From NCBI RefSeq assembly GCF_039555755.1, contig NZ_CP154631.1, positions 930,001 to 994,000 on the forward strand: a stretch of 64,000 nt of DNA. The letters run 5' to 3'. Made by a program: the position numbers and the translations under genes. The DNA comes from Pseudomonas sediminis (GTDB lineage Bacteria; Pseudomonadota; Gammaproteobacteria; Pseudomonadales; Pseudomonadaceae). The notes under the pieces were generated by a model. The model was not told the origin of the DNA. It saw nothing but the letters and a program-made list of their open reading frames with translations, and ran no database searches. Shown here piece after piece: positions 57,035 through 64,000 of this stretch; position 1 is the stretch's first letter; each line of letters opens with the position of its first letter.

Positions 57035-58654
57035 ATGTCGATCTACGAGCAGGGCCTCGGCCGCGCCGCCGTCAACCACGTCGCCCTCAGTCCCCTGAGC
57101 TTCATCGAACGTACAGCGGCGGTATACCCGCACTACCCGGCCGTAGTGCATGGCTCGATTCGTCGCAACTGGGCCGAGACCTACGCGCGCTGCCGGCGCC
57201 TGGCCTCGGCACTGGCCGGCCGTGGCATCGGCCAGGGCGACACGGTGGCGGTGATGCTGCCGAACATCCCGGCGATGCTCGAAGTGCATTTCGGCGTGCC
57301 AATGATCGGCGCGGTGCTCAACACCCTCAACGTGCGCCTGGATGCCGAAGCCATCTCTTTCATGCTGCAGCACGGCGAAGCCAAGGTGGTGATCGCCGAC
57401 CGCGAGTTCTTCGATGTGATCCACGCCGCCATCGGCATGCTCGATCACCCGCCGCTGGTGATCGACGTCGACGACCCCGAGTACGGCGAAGGCCAGGCAG
57501 TCAGCGATCTGGACTACGAGGCCTTCCTCGCCGAAGGCGACCCGGAATTCGCCTGGCAGTGGCCGACGGACGAGTGGCAGGCCATCAGCCTCAACTACAC
57601 CTCCGGCACCACCGGCAACCCCAAGGGCGTGGTCTATCACCACCGCGGCGCCTTCCTCAACGCCATGGGCAACCAGATGACCTGGGCCATGGGCAACCAC
57701 CCGGTCTACCTGTGGACGCTGCCGATGTTCCACTGCAACGGTTGGTGCTACCCCTGGACGATCACCGCCCTGGCGGGCGTGCACGTGTTCCTGCGCCGCG
57801 TCGACCCGGCGAAGATCCTCACCCTGATCCGTGACGAACAGGTCACCCACCTATGCGGCGCGCCCATCGTGCTCAATGCGCTGGTGAACATGCCGGCCGA
57901 GGCCAAGGCGGCCATCGATCATCCGGTCAAGGCCATGGTCGCCGGCGCTGCGCCACCCGCCAAGGTGATCGGCGCGGTGGAAGAAATGGGCATCGCCGTG
58001 ACCCACGTCTACGGCCTCACCGAGGTCTACGGCCCGGTAACCCTGTGCGCCTGGCACGCCGAATGGGACGAACTGCCGCTGGAACAACGCGCCACCATCA
58101 AGGCGCGCCAGGGCGTGCGCTACCCGACCCTGGAAGGGGTGATGGTCGCCGACCCGAAAACCCTGGAGCCGGTGCCGCGTGACGGTCAGACCATTGGCGA
58201 GATCTTCATGCGCGGCAACACGGTGATGAAGGGCTACCTGAAGAACCCCAGCGCCACCGCCGAGGCCTTCGAGGGTGGCTGGTTCCACACCGGAGACCTG
58301 GGCGTGTGCCACGCTGACGGCTACGTGGAAATCCGCGACCGCCTCAAGGACATCATCATCTCCGGCGGCGAGAACATCTCCACCATCGAGGTCGAGGGCG
58401 TGCTCTATCGCCACCCGGCGGTGCTGGAGGCGGCCGTGGTCGCCCGCCCGGACGAGAAATGGGGCGAGACGCCCTGCGCCTTCATCACCCTGAAGACCGG
58501 CCAGCAGGCCAGCGACAGCGAGATCATGAGCTTCTGCCGCGAGCACCTGGCCGGCTTCAAGGTGCCCAAGACCGTGGTCTTCACCCAGTTGCCGAAGACC
58601 AGCACCGGCAAGATCCAGAAGTTCGTCCTGCGCGATATGGCCAAGGCGCTGTAG
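57035..58654 (+). CDS. Acyl-CoA synthetase (AMP-forming), DmdB/medium-chain type
   Basis: A 539-aa ANL-superfamily ligase. The P-loop motif A3 is NYTSGTTGNPKGVVYHHRG, A5 is YGLTEVYGP, A7 is WFHTGDLGV, A8 is IRDRLKDIIISGGENIS and the catalytic Lys is in PKTSTGKIQKFVLRD. The length and sequence style match short/medium-chain fatty acid or methylmercaptopropionate CoA ligases. It is the first gene of the operon that continues with the permease and dehydrogenase. AAAGGTG lies 9 bases before the ATG. Confidence 0.92.
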   Translation: MSIYEQGLGRAAVNHVALSPLSFIERTAAVYPHYPAVVHGSIRRNWAETYARCRRLASALAGRGIGQGDTVAVMLPNIPAMLEVHFGVPMIGAVLNTLNVRLDAEAISFMLQHGEAKVVIADREFFDVIHAAIGMLDHPPLVIDVDDPEYGEGQAVSDLDYEAFLAEGDPEFAWQWPTDEWQAISLNYTSGTTGNPKGVVYHHRGAFLNAMGNQMTWAMGNHPVYLWTLPMFHCNGWCYPWTITALAGVHVFLRRVDPAKILTLIRDEQVTHLCGAPIVLNALVNMPAEAKAAIDHPVKAMVAGAAPPAKVIGAVEEMGIAVTHVYGLTEVYGPVTLCAWHAEWDELPLEQRATIKARQGVRYPTLEGVMVADPKTLEPVPRDGQTIGEIFMRGNTVMKGYLKNPSATAEAFEGGWFHTGDLGVCHADGYVEIRDRLKDIIISGGENISTIEVEGVLYRHPAVLEAAVVARPDEKWGETPCAFITLKTGQQASDSEIMSFCREHLAGFKVPKTVVFTQLPKTSTGKIQKFVLRDMAKAL

Positions 58655-58657
58655 AAG

Positions 58658-58697
58658 CCCCTCTCCCCCGGCTCCTCTACCGCAAGCGGGAGAGGGG
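58658..58697. repeat. Inverted repeat after the acyl-CoA ligase gene
   Basis: CCCCTCTCCC (58658-58667) and GGGAGAGGGG (58688-58697), loop 20 nt, in the 101-bp gap before the permease. It is a common type of Pseudomonas intergenic repeat. It could attenuate or stabilise operon mRNA. Confidence 0.6.
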
Positions 58698-58755
58698 TGA
58701 ATGAACCGTTTTCACAACAACAAGAACCGGCCCAGGCGGCCGACGGAGAACTCTC

Positions 58756-60129
58756 ATGCAAATTTTCAAGCGCCGTGACGGCGACGAGCAACCGCACTGG
58801 CCTCTGGGCCCGTTCAAGCTGCGCCTGCCCTTCGTGCATTACCGCTGGGAAACCGCCGAGATGCTGCAGGCGCTGATCATGTTCGTGGTCAGCCTGGCGA
58901 TGATCCCGCTGCTGGAGAAATACCTCGGCCTGCCCTACGACGTGGCCCTGGCTTACGTGGTGGTGTGCGGCATCGGCTTCATGCTGCCGGCGTTGCTCGG
59001 CGTGCCCTTCGTACCCGGCTGGATCACTCCAGGCATTCCCGTAGTACTGCTGTTTCTTGGCAATTTCGAACCCGGCCCGCAGGCCATCCAGGCGCTGTTC
59101 GCCCTGCAATTCCTGGTGTTCGTGATCTTCCTCGTGCTCGGCGTCACCCGCCTGGGCAGCGCCCTGGTACGGCTGATCCCCAACTCAATGAAAGGCGGCA
59201 TCATCATCGGCGCCGGCATCGCCGCACTGATGGGCGAGATCAGCGCCGGCGGCCGCCTGGCCAACACGCCGATTTCCCTGGTGCTGGGCAGCCTGATCTG
59301 CCTGTACCTGATGTTCTCCGTGTCGTTCAAAGGCCTGACCGAGCGCGTGCCAATGGCGCGCAAGATCGTCAACTACGGCATGGTGCCGGGCATGCTGATC
59401 GCCATTTTCATCGGTATCGGCGTGGGCGAGTACAAGATGCCGGACGTGAAATGGGGCATCACCGCGCCGGCCTTCGGCGAGATGTGGAACTACCTGCCGT
59501 TCAACGTCGGCTTCCCCGGCCTCGACGTGTTCCTGCTGGCCGTGCCCACGGCGGTGATTGCCTACGTGATCGCCTTCGGCGACATCATCGTCGGCCAGTC
59601 GCTGATGCAGCGCGCCGATGAACTGCGCACCGACGAGGTGATCGAAAACAACGTCGACCGCGTACACTTGGTGACCGCCATCCGCAACGCCCTGCACGCC
59701 TTCTTCGCGCCCTACCCTGGCCTGGCCGGTCCGCTGTGGACGGCGGTGGCGGCAACCATGGCCGAGCGCTACAAGTACGGCCGCAAGGCGATGGACTCGA
59801 TCTACAGCGGCGCCGGCACCTTCTGGATCACCGGCTTCGCCGCGCTGTTCATGCTGCCGCTGGTCAGTTTCTTCCAGCCGGTACTGCCGATCGCCCTGTC
59901 GCTGACGCTGATCCTCACCGGCTATATCTGCCTGATGGTCGGCTTCGAGCAACTGAACAACAACACCGAGCGCGGCATCGCCGGCACCATGGGTGTGGTG
60001 CTCGCTGTCTACGGCGCGGGCTGGGGCCTGGCTGCAGGCGCGGCGCTGTACATCCTGGTCGAACGCACCCATCTGCTTAAATTCACCAGCGTCAAGGATA
60101 AGCCGCAAAGTTCGGCGGAAGCCGACTGA
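58756..60129 (+). CDS. NCS2-like (xanthine/uracil permease-type) membrane transporter
   Basis: A 457-aa protein with about 12-14 hydrophobic segments (QALIMFVVSLAMIPLLEKYL, SMKGGIIIGAGIAALMGEIS, AVPTAVIAYVIAFGDIIVGQ). The general layout resembles the SLC23/SulP-type fold (ITPGIPVVLLFLGNF loop), but classical nucleobase-binding motifs are not evident. GGAGA precedes the ATG. Its place between an acyl-CoA ligase and an acyl-CoA dehydrogenase suggests uptake of the organic acid the operon degrades. The family assignment is tentative and the substrate unknown. Confidence 0.75.
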   Translation: MQIFKRRDGDEQPHWPLGPFKLRLPFVHYRWETAEMLQALIMFVVSLAMIPLLEKYLGLPYDVALAYVVVCGIGFMLPALLGVPFVPGWITPGIPVVLLFLGNFEPGPQAIQALFALQFLVFVIFLVLGVTRLGSALVRLIPNSMKGGIIIGAGIAALMGEISAGGRLANTPISLVLGSLICLYLMFSVSFKGLTERVPMARKIVNYGMVPGMLIAIFIGIGVGEYKMPDVKWGITAPAFGEMWNYLPFNVGFPGLDVFLLAVPTAVIAYVIAFGDIIVGQSLMQRADELRTDEVIENNVDRVHLVTAIRNALHAFFAPYPGLAGPLWTAVAATMAERYKYGRKAMDSIYSGAGTFWITGFAALFMLPLVSFFQPVLPIALSLTLILTGYICLMVGFEQLNNNTERGIAGTMGVVLAVYGAGWGLAAGAALYILVERTHLLKFTSVKDKPQSSAEAD

Positions 60130-60188
60130 CGGATTTCGTTCTACACGCGCCGCGCTCGTCGCGGCGCCACTGCTGTCGAGGTTGCACA

Positions 60189-61961
60189 ATGCCCGAGTTC
60201 AACGCCCCGCTGCGCGATATGCGCTTCGTCCTCCATGACGTCTTCCAGGCGCCGAGCCTGTGGGCACGTCTGCCGGCCCTGGCGGAAACCGTCGATGCCG
60301 ACACCGCCGACGCCATCCTCGAAGAGGCGGCCAAGGTCACCGGCAGCCTGATCGCACCGCTCAATCGCAGCGGCGACGAGGAAGGCGCGCAATGGATCGA
60401 TGGCGACGTGCGCACCCCGGCCGGTTTCCGCGAGGCCTACGCCACCTACACCGAAGGCGGCTGGGTGGGCCTTTCTGGTAACCCGCAGTACGGCGGCATG
60501 GGCATGCCCAAGATGCTCGCCGTGGCCTTCGAGGAAATGCTCTATGCCGCCGGCTCCAGCTTCGCGCTGTATTCCGCGCTGAGTTCCGGCGCCTGCCTGG
60601 CAATCGACGCCCACGCCAGCGAAGAGTTGAAAACCACCTATCTGCCACCGATGTACGAAGGCCGCTGGGCCGGCTCCATGTGCCTGACCGAGGCCCATGC
60701 CGGCACCGACCTGGGCATCATCCGCACCCGCGCCGAGCCGCAGGCCGACGGCAGCTACAGGATCACCGGCAGCAAGATCTTTATCACTGGTGGTGAGCAG
60801 GATCTGACCGAGAACATCATCCATCTGGTGCTGGCCAAGCTGCCGGACGCACCGGCCGGGCCGAAAGGCATCTCGCTGTTTCTGGTGCCCAAGGTGATGG
60901 TCAATGCCGACGGCAGCCCGGGCGAGCGCAACACCGTAAGCTGCGGCTCCATCGAGCACAAGATGGGCATCAAGGCTTCGGCCACCTGCGTGATGAACTT
61001 CGACGGCGCCACCGGCTACCTGATCGGCGAAGTCAACAAGGGCCTGGCGGCGATGTTCACCATGATGAACTACGAGCGCCTGTCCATCGGCATCCAGGGC
61101 ATCGGCTGCGCCGAGGCCTCCTATCAGTCGGCCGTCAGCTATGCCCGCGAGCGTATCCAGAGTCGCGCCGCCACCGGTCCGGTGGCGAAGGACAAGATCG
61201 CCGACCCGATCATCGTCCATGCCGACGTACGCCGCATGCTGCTGACCATGAAGGCGCTGAACGAGGGCGGTCGTGCCTTTGCCTGCTACGTTGGCCAGCA
61301 GCTCGACCTGGCCAAGTACTTCGAGGATGCCAGCGAACGGCAAAACGCCGAAGCCCTGGTGGCCCTGCTGACTCCGGTGGCCAAGGCCTTCTTCACCGAC
61401 ACTGGCCTGGAAAGCTGCGTGCACGGCCAGCAGGTGTTCGGTGGCCACGGCTATATCCGCGAGTGGGGCCAGGAGCAGCTGGTGCGCGACGTGCGCATCG
61501 CGCAGATCTACGAGGGCACCAACGGCATCCAGGCACTCGACCTACTCGGGCGCAAGGTGGTGGCCAATGGCGGCGCCGCGCTGCGCCTGTTCGCCGGTGA
61601 AGTACGCGACTTCGCCCATGCCCATGAATCGCCCTTCGGTGATCGCCTGATGGAAGCACTGGAACGCCTGGAAGCAGTCAGTGGCTGGCTGCTGGAGCAA
61701 GCCAAGAGCGAACCCAACGCAGTCGGTGCCGCCTCGGTGGAGTACCTGCACCTGTTCGGCTACGTCGCCTACGCCTACATGTGGGCGCGCATGGCCACCG
61801 TGGCGCAAAGCAAGCTGGGTGAAGACGAAGCCTTCTACGGCAGCAAGCTGGCTACCGCCGAGTTCTTCTTCGCCCGTCTGCTGCCGCGCACCCTGAGCCT
61901 GGAAGCGAGTATTCGTGGTGGTAGCCAGCCGCTTTACGGTCTGGCCGCCGAGCAGTTCTAA
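60189..61961 (+). CDS. Acyl-CoA dehydrogenase, long DmdC/FadE type
   Basis: A 590-aa flavoprotein, about 200 residues longer than classical acyl-CoA dehydrogenases. The extra C-terminal helical domain is typical of the DmdC / Pseudomonas FadE class. It has MCLTEAHAGTDLGIIRTRAE, KIFITGGEQDLTENIIHLVL and MGIKASATCVMNFDG. The catalytic-base region is VFGGHGYIREWGQEQLVRDV, followed by RIAQIYEGTNGIQALDLLGR. GAGG precedes the ATG. It should oxidise the acyl-CoA made by the upstream ligase. Confidence 0.94.
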   Translation: MPEFNAPLRDMRFVLHDVFQAPSLWARLPALAETVDADTADAILEEAAKVTGSLIAPLNRSGDEEGAQWIDGDVRTPAGFREAYATYTEGGWVGLSGNPQYGGMGMPKMLAVAFEEMLYAAGSSFALYSALSSGACLAIDAHASEELKTTYLPPMYEGRWAGSMCLTEAHAGTDLGIIRTRAEPQADGSYRITGSKIFITGGEQDLTENIIHLVLAKLPDAPAGPKGISLFLVPKVMVNADGSPGERNTVSCGSIEHKMGIKASATCVMNFDGATGYLIGEVNKGLAAMFTMMNYERLSIGIQGIGCAEASYQSAVSYARERIQSRAATGPVAKDKIADPIIVHADVRRMLLTMKALNEGGRAFACYVGQQLDLAKYFEDASERQNAEALVALLTPVAKAFFTDTGLESCVHGQQVFGGHGYIREWGQEQLVRDVRIAQIYEGTNGIQALDLLGRKVVANGGAALRLFAGEVRDFAHAHESPFGDRLMEALERLEAVSGWLLEQAKSEPNAVGAASVEYLHLFGYVAYAYMWARMATVAQSKLGEDEAFYGSKLATAEFFFARLLPRTLSLEASIRGGSQPLYGLAAEQF

Positions 61962-61963
61962 AC

Positions 61964-62016
61964 GTAGGGCGGGTGCAACCCACCACCGCCGAGCCGGCGG
62001 GTTGCACCCGCCCTAC
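61964..62016. repeat. Perfect 18-bp palindromic repeat (REP-like)
   Basis: GTAGGGCGGGTGCAACCC (61964-61981) and GGGTTGCACCCGCCCTAC (61999-62016) pair perfectly around a 17-nt loop. It lies directly after the dehydrogenase stop. This is a Pseudomonas REP-type unit, sharing its GTAGGGCG ends with the element at 54881. Confidence 0.75.
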
Positions 62017-62030
62017 AGGATTGAGCGTTC

Positions 62031-62056
62031 GCGCGGCGTCAAGCCGCGCTTTTTTA
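62031..62056 (+). terminator. Rho-independent terminator between dehydrogenase and thiolase genes
   Basis: GCGCGGC (62031-62037), loop GTCAA, GCCGCGC (62043-62049), then TTTTTTATT. A strong plus-strand signal 44 bp before the thiolase ATG, implying that the thiolase is mainly read through at low level or has its own start in this short gap. Confidence 0.8.
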
Positions 62057-62099
62057 TTCAAACATCGGCTGCGCCATGTTCAGCCGACGAGGAGCCTCT

Positions 62100-63278
62100 A
62101 TGCGTGAAGTCGTGATAGTCGCCGCCTGCCGTACCGCCATCGGCAGCTTTCAGGGCGCGTTGAGCCGCATACCCGCGCCGCAACTTGGCGCCGCGGTGAT
62201 CCGTGAACTCCTGGCCCGCACGGGAATCGAGGGCGAGCAGATCGACGAAGTGATTCTCGGCCAGGTGCTCACCGCGGGTTCCGGGCAGAACCCGGCGCGC
62301 CAGAGTGTCCTGCTCGCCGGCCTGCCGCATACGGTGCCGGCCATGACCCTGAACAAGGTCTGCGGCTCCGGCCTCAAGGCGGTGATCCTCGGCGCCCAGG
62401 CCATTCGTGGTGGCGACGCAGAGATCATCATCGCCGGCGGCCAGGAGAACATGAGCCTGGCGCCCTACGTCATGCCCGGCGCCCGTAGCGGCCTGCGCAT
62501 GGGCCATGCGCAATTGGTCGACACGATGATTCAGGACGGCCTGTGGGACGCCTTCAACAATTACCACATGGGCATTACCGCGGAGAATCTGGCCGAGCAG
62601 TACGGCGTCACCCGCGCCGAGCAGGACGCCTTCGCCCTGCGCTCGCAGCAGCGCGCCCAGGCCGCCATCGACTCAGGCCGTTTTGCCAGCGAGATCGTCC
62701 CCGTGGAAATTCCCCAGCGCGGCGCCGAACCGCTGCGTTTTGCCCAGGACGAACAGCCGCGCGCCGGCACCAGCCTGGACAGCCTCGGCAAGCTGCGCCC
62801 GGCCTTCAAGAACGACGGCACGGTGACCGCCGGCAACGCCTCGACGCTCAACGACGGCGCCGCTGCCGTACTGCTGATGAGCGCCGAGAAGGCCGATGAA
62901 TTGCAACTGCCGGTGCTGGCGCGCATTACCGCCCACGCCAGCGCCGGGGTCGACCCGGCGGTGATGGGCATCGGCCCGGTATTCGCCAGTTGCAAGGCAC
63001 TGGAGCGGGCCGGCTGGAGCCTGGAACAGCTCGACCTGATCGAGGCCAACGAAGCCTTCGCCGCCCAGGCCATCGCCGTCGGCCGCGAGCTGCATTGGGA
63101 CAGCGCCAAGGTCAACGTCAACGGCGGCGCCATCGCCCTCGGCCACCCCATCGGCGCCTCCGGCTGCCGCATCCTGGTCAGCCTGATCCACGAGATGCAG
63201 CGCCGCGATGCCCGCCGTGGTCTGGCTACCCTGTGCATCGGCGGCGGCCAGGGCGTGGCGCTGGCCATCGAACGCTAG
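62100..63278 (+). CDS. Acetyl-CoA acetyltransferase (thiolase II family)
   Basis: A 392-aa thiolase. The nucleophilic Cys lies in [20 protein letters not shown], the His in [17 protein letters not shown] and the second Cys in [18 protein letters not shown]. The biosynthetic/degradative acetoacetyl-CoA thiolase group (AtoB/PhaA, ~392 aa) fits best. GAGGAG lies 7 bases before ATG 62100. It could complete beta-oxidation or ketone metabolism with the upstream dehydrogenase; no hydratase or hydroxyacyl dehydrogenase is in the locus. Confidence 0.94.
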   Translation: MREVVIVAACRTAIGSFQGALSRIPAPQLGAAVIRELLARTGIEGEQIDEVILGQVLTAGSGQNPARQSVLLAGLPHTVPAMTLNKVCGSGLKAVILGAQAIRGGDAEIIIAGGQENMSLAPYVMPGARSGLRMGHAQLVDTMIQDGLWDAFNNYHMGITAENLAEQYGVTRAEQDAFALRSQQRAQAAIDSGRFASEIVPVEIPQRGAEPLRFAQDEQPRAGTSLDSLGKLRPAFKNDGTVTAGNASTLNDGAAAVLLMSAEKADELQLPVLARITAHASAGVDPAVMGIGPVFASCKALERAGWSLEQLDLIEANEAFAAQAIAVGRELHWDSAKVNVNGGAIALGHPIGASGCRILVSLIHEMQRRDARRGLATLCIGGGQGVALAIER

Positions 63279-63307
63279 CCTGGAACAAACGAGCCGGTGG
63301 ATGTAGA

Positions 63308-63338
63308 AAGCGTGATCCACCCTGGGTGGATCACGCTT
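63308..63338. repeat. Palindromic repeat between thiolase and MBL genes
   Basis: AAGCGTGATCCACC (63308-63321) and GGTGGATCACGCTT (63325-63338), 14-bp perfect arms and a 3-nt loop; GATCCACC occurs again just downstream. It is a REP-type hairpin without a T-tract. Confidence 0.7.
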
Positions 63339-63382
63339 CATCGATCCACCACGCAATCCCGGACAAGAACAAGAGAACACCC

Positions 63383-64000
63383 ATGCGAACCCTGACCACC
63401 CTCACCGGCAACAGCCAGAAACTCGACGGCGGCGCCATGTTCGGCAACGCGCCCAAGGCCCTCTGGCAACGCTGGATGCCGGCCGACGAACTGAACCGCA
63501 TCGACCTCGGCTGCCGTGCCCTGCTGGTGCAGGAGGACGAGCGCAACATCCTCATCGAAACCGGCATCGGTGCCTTCTTCAGCCCCGAACTCAAGCAGCG
63601 CTTCGGCGTGCAGGAAGATCGCCACGTGCTGCTCGACAGCCTGGCGGCCGTGGGCTTGAGTGACGCCGACATCGACATCCTGGTGCTCACTCACCTGCAC
63701 TTCGACCATGCCGGCGGCCTGCTCGCTACCTGGCAAGAGGGTCAGCCCGCACGCCTGCTGTTCCCCAACGCGCGCTTCATCACAGGCCGACGCCAGTGGC
63801 AGCGTGCCTGCAACCCACACGCCCGGGATAAGGCCTCCTATATTCCGGAACTGCTCCATCTCCTGGAAAACAGCGGCCGCCTGCAACTGATCGACGAAAC
63901 CGAGCACTGCGAATTGCTCGGCCCCGACTGGCGCCTGCACTGGAGCGACGGCCACACACCGGGCCAGTTGCTGCCGGAGGTGGTCATGCCGGGTGGGCCG
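63383..64000 (+). CDS. Metallo-beta-lactamase-fold hydrolase, C-terminus outside window
   Basis: 206 codons are visible from ATG 63383, open at the window end. The metal-binding motif [10 protein letters not shown] (HxHxDH) lies near residue 100, after [21 protein letters not shown] later His in [10 protein letters not shown] provides another ligand. This is a glyoxalase-II/lactonase-like member of the family. Linked to the acyl-CoA operon it may be a thioesterase-like or lactone hydrolase, but the substrate cannot be read. Confidence 0.85.
   Translation, partial: MRTLTTLTGNSQKLDGGAMFGNAPKALWQRWMPADELNRIDLGCRALLVQEDERNILIETGIGAFFSPELKQRFGVQEDRHVLLDSLAAVGLSDADIDILVLTHLHFDHAGGLLATWQEGQPARLLFPNARFITGRRQWQRACNPHARDKASYIPELLHLLENSGRLQLIDETEHCELLGPDWRLHWSDGHTPGQLLPEVVMPGGP

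Noticed and set aside
62031..62056. Considered as part of the neighbouring REP element
   Set aside because: Its stem is unrelated to the REP arms and it has a six-T tail, so it is annotated as a terminator.

Overview
The window is GC-rich, densely coded chromosomal DNA of a Pseudomonas-type gammaproteobacterium. The evidence is the long core block thiD-thiE-hemL ... miaB-ybeZ-ybeY-corC-lnt ... leuS-lptE-holA ... lipA/lipB-DUF493-dacA-rlpA-mltB-rodA-mrdA-rlmH-rsfS-nadD-proA, which has the gene order known from P. aeruginosa and relatives, plus Pseudomonas-style intergenic palindromes. The fluorescent-negative mendocina/oleovorans/stutzeri side of the genus seems plausible, but this is inference from general resemblance. 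I see no rRNA, tRNA, prophage, CRISPR array or complete insertion sequence.

Layout. 1-5.5 kb: the start of a MocR regulator (cut by the window edge) divergent from a threonine-dehydratase-like enzyme, AMP nucleosidase, an unknown secreted protein, and an orphan CbiM-type cobalt permease behind a textbook cobalamin riboswitch. 5.5-8.3 kb: a TetR - AidB-like acyl-CoA dehydrogenase - PaaI thioesterase operon headed by a large nested palindrome. 8.4-10.8 kb: a 7TM hybrid histidine kinase. 10.9-16.5 kb: a hydroxamate-type siderophore import operon (fhuF-fhuC-fhuB-fhuD order) with a probable Fur site and an MFS transporter.

16.6-47.9 kb is conserved housekeeping: thiamin and haem synthesis, tRNA modification, the ybeZYX-lnt envelope/ribosome group, leuS, LptE, DNA polymerase delta subunit, the ribosome-rescue factor ArfA with a terminator inside its own reading frame, lytic transglycosylases, lipoate synthesis and transfer, the rod-shape/PBP2 cluster, NAD and proline synthesis, a 3-methyladenine glycosylase and a DedA-PAP2 fusion protein.

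47.9-64 kb is more accessory: a Lon-N-domain protein, an LrgA/LrgB pair, a MaoC hydratase, a lipoprotein combining twelve MORN-like repeats with a caspase/legumain-like protease domain, small metabolic genes, and two copies of a 144-162 bp MITE-like repeat (one supplies the stop codon of the protease gene). The right end is an inducible-looking fatty/organic-acid catabolic locus: a FixJ-type response regulator and PAS histidine kinase divergent from acyl-CoA ligase, an NCS2-like permease, a DmdC/FadE-type acyl-CoA dehydrogenase, a thiolase and a metallo-beta-lactamase-fold hydrolase cut by the window end.

Most worth following up: the MORN-caspase lipoprotein, the two-component/acyl-CoA/permease locus, the ArfA self-truncation signal, the nested TetR palindrome, the A9 tract in rlpA and the competing stems between the B12 riboswitch and cbiM.
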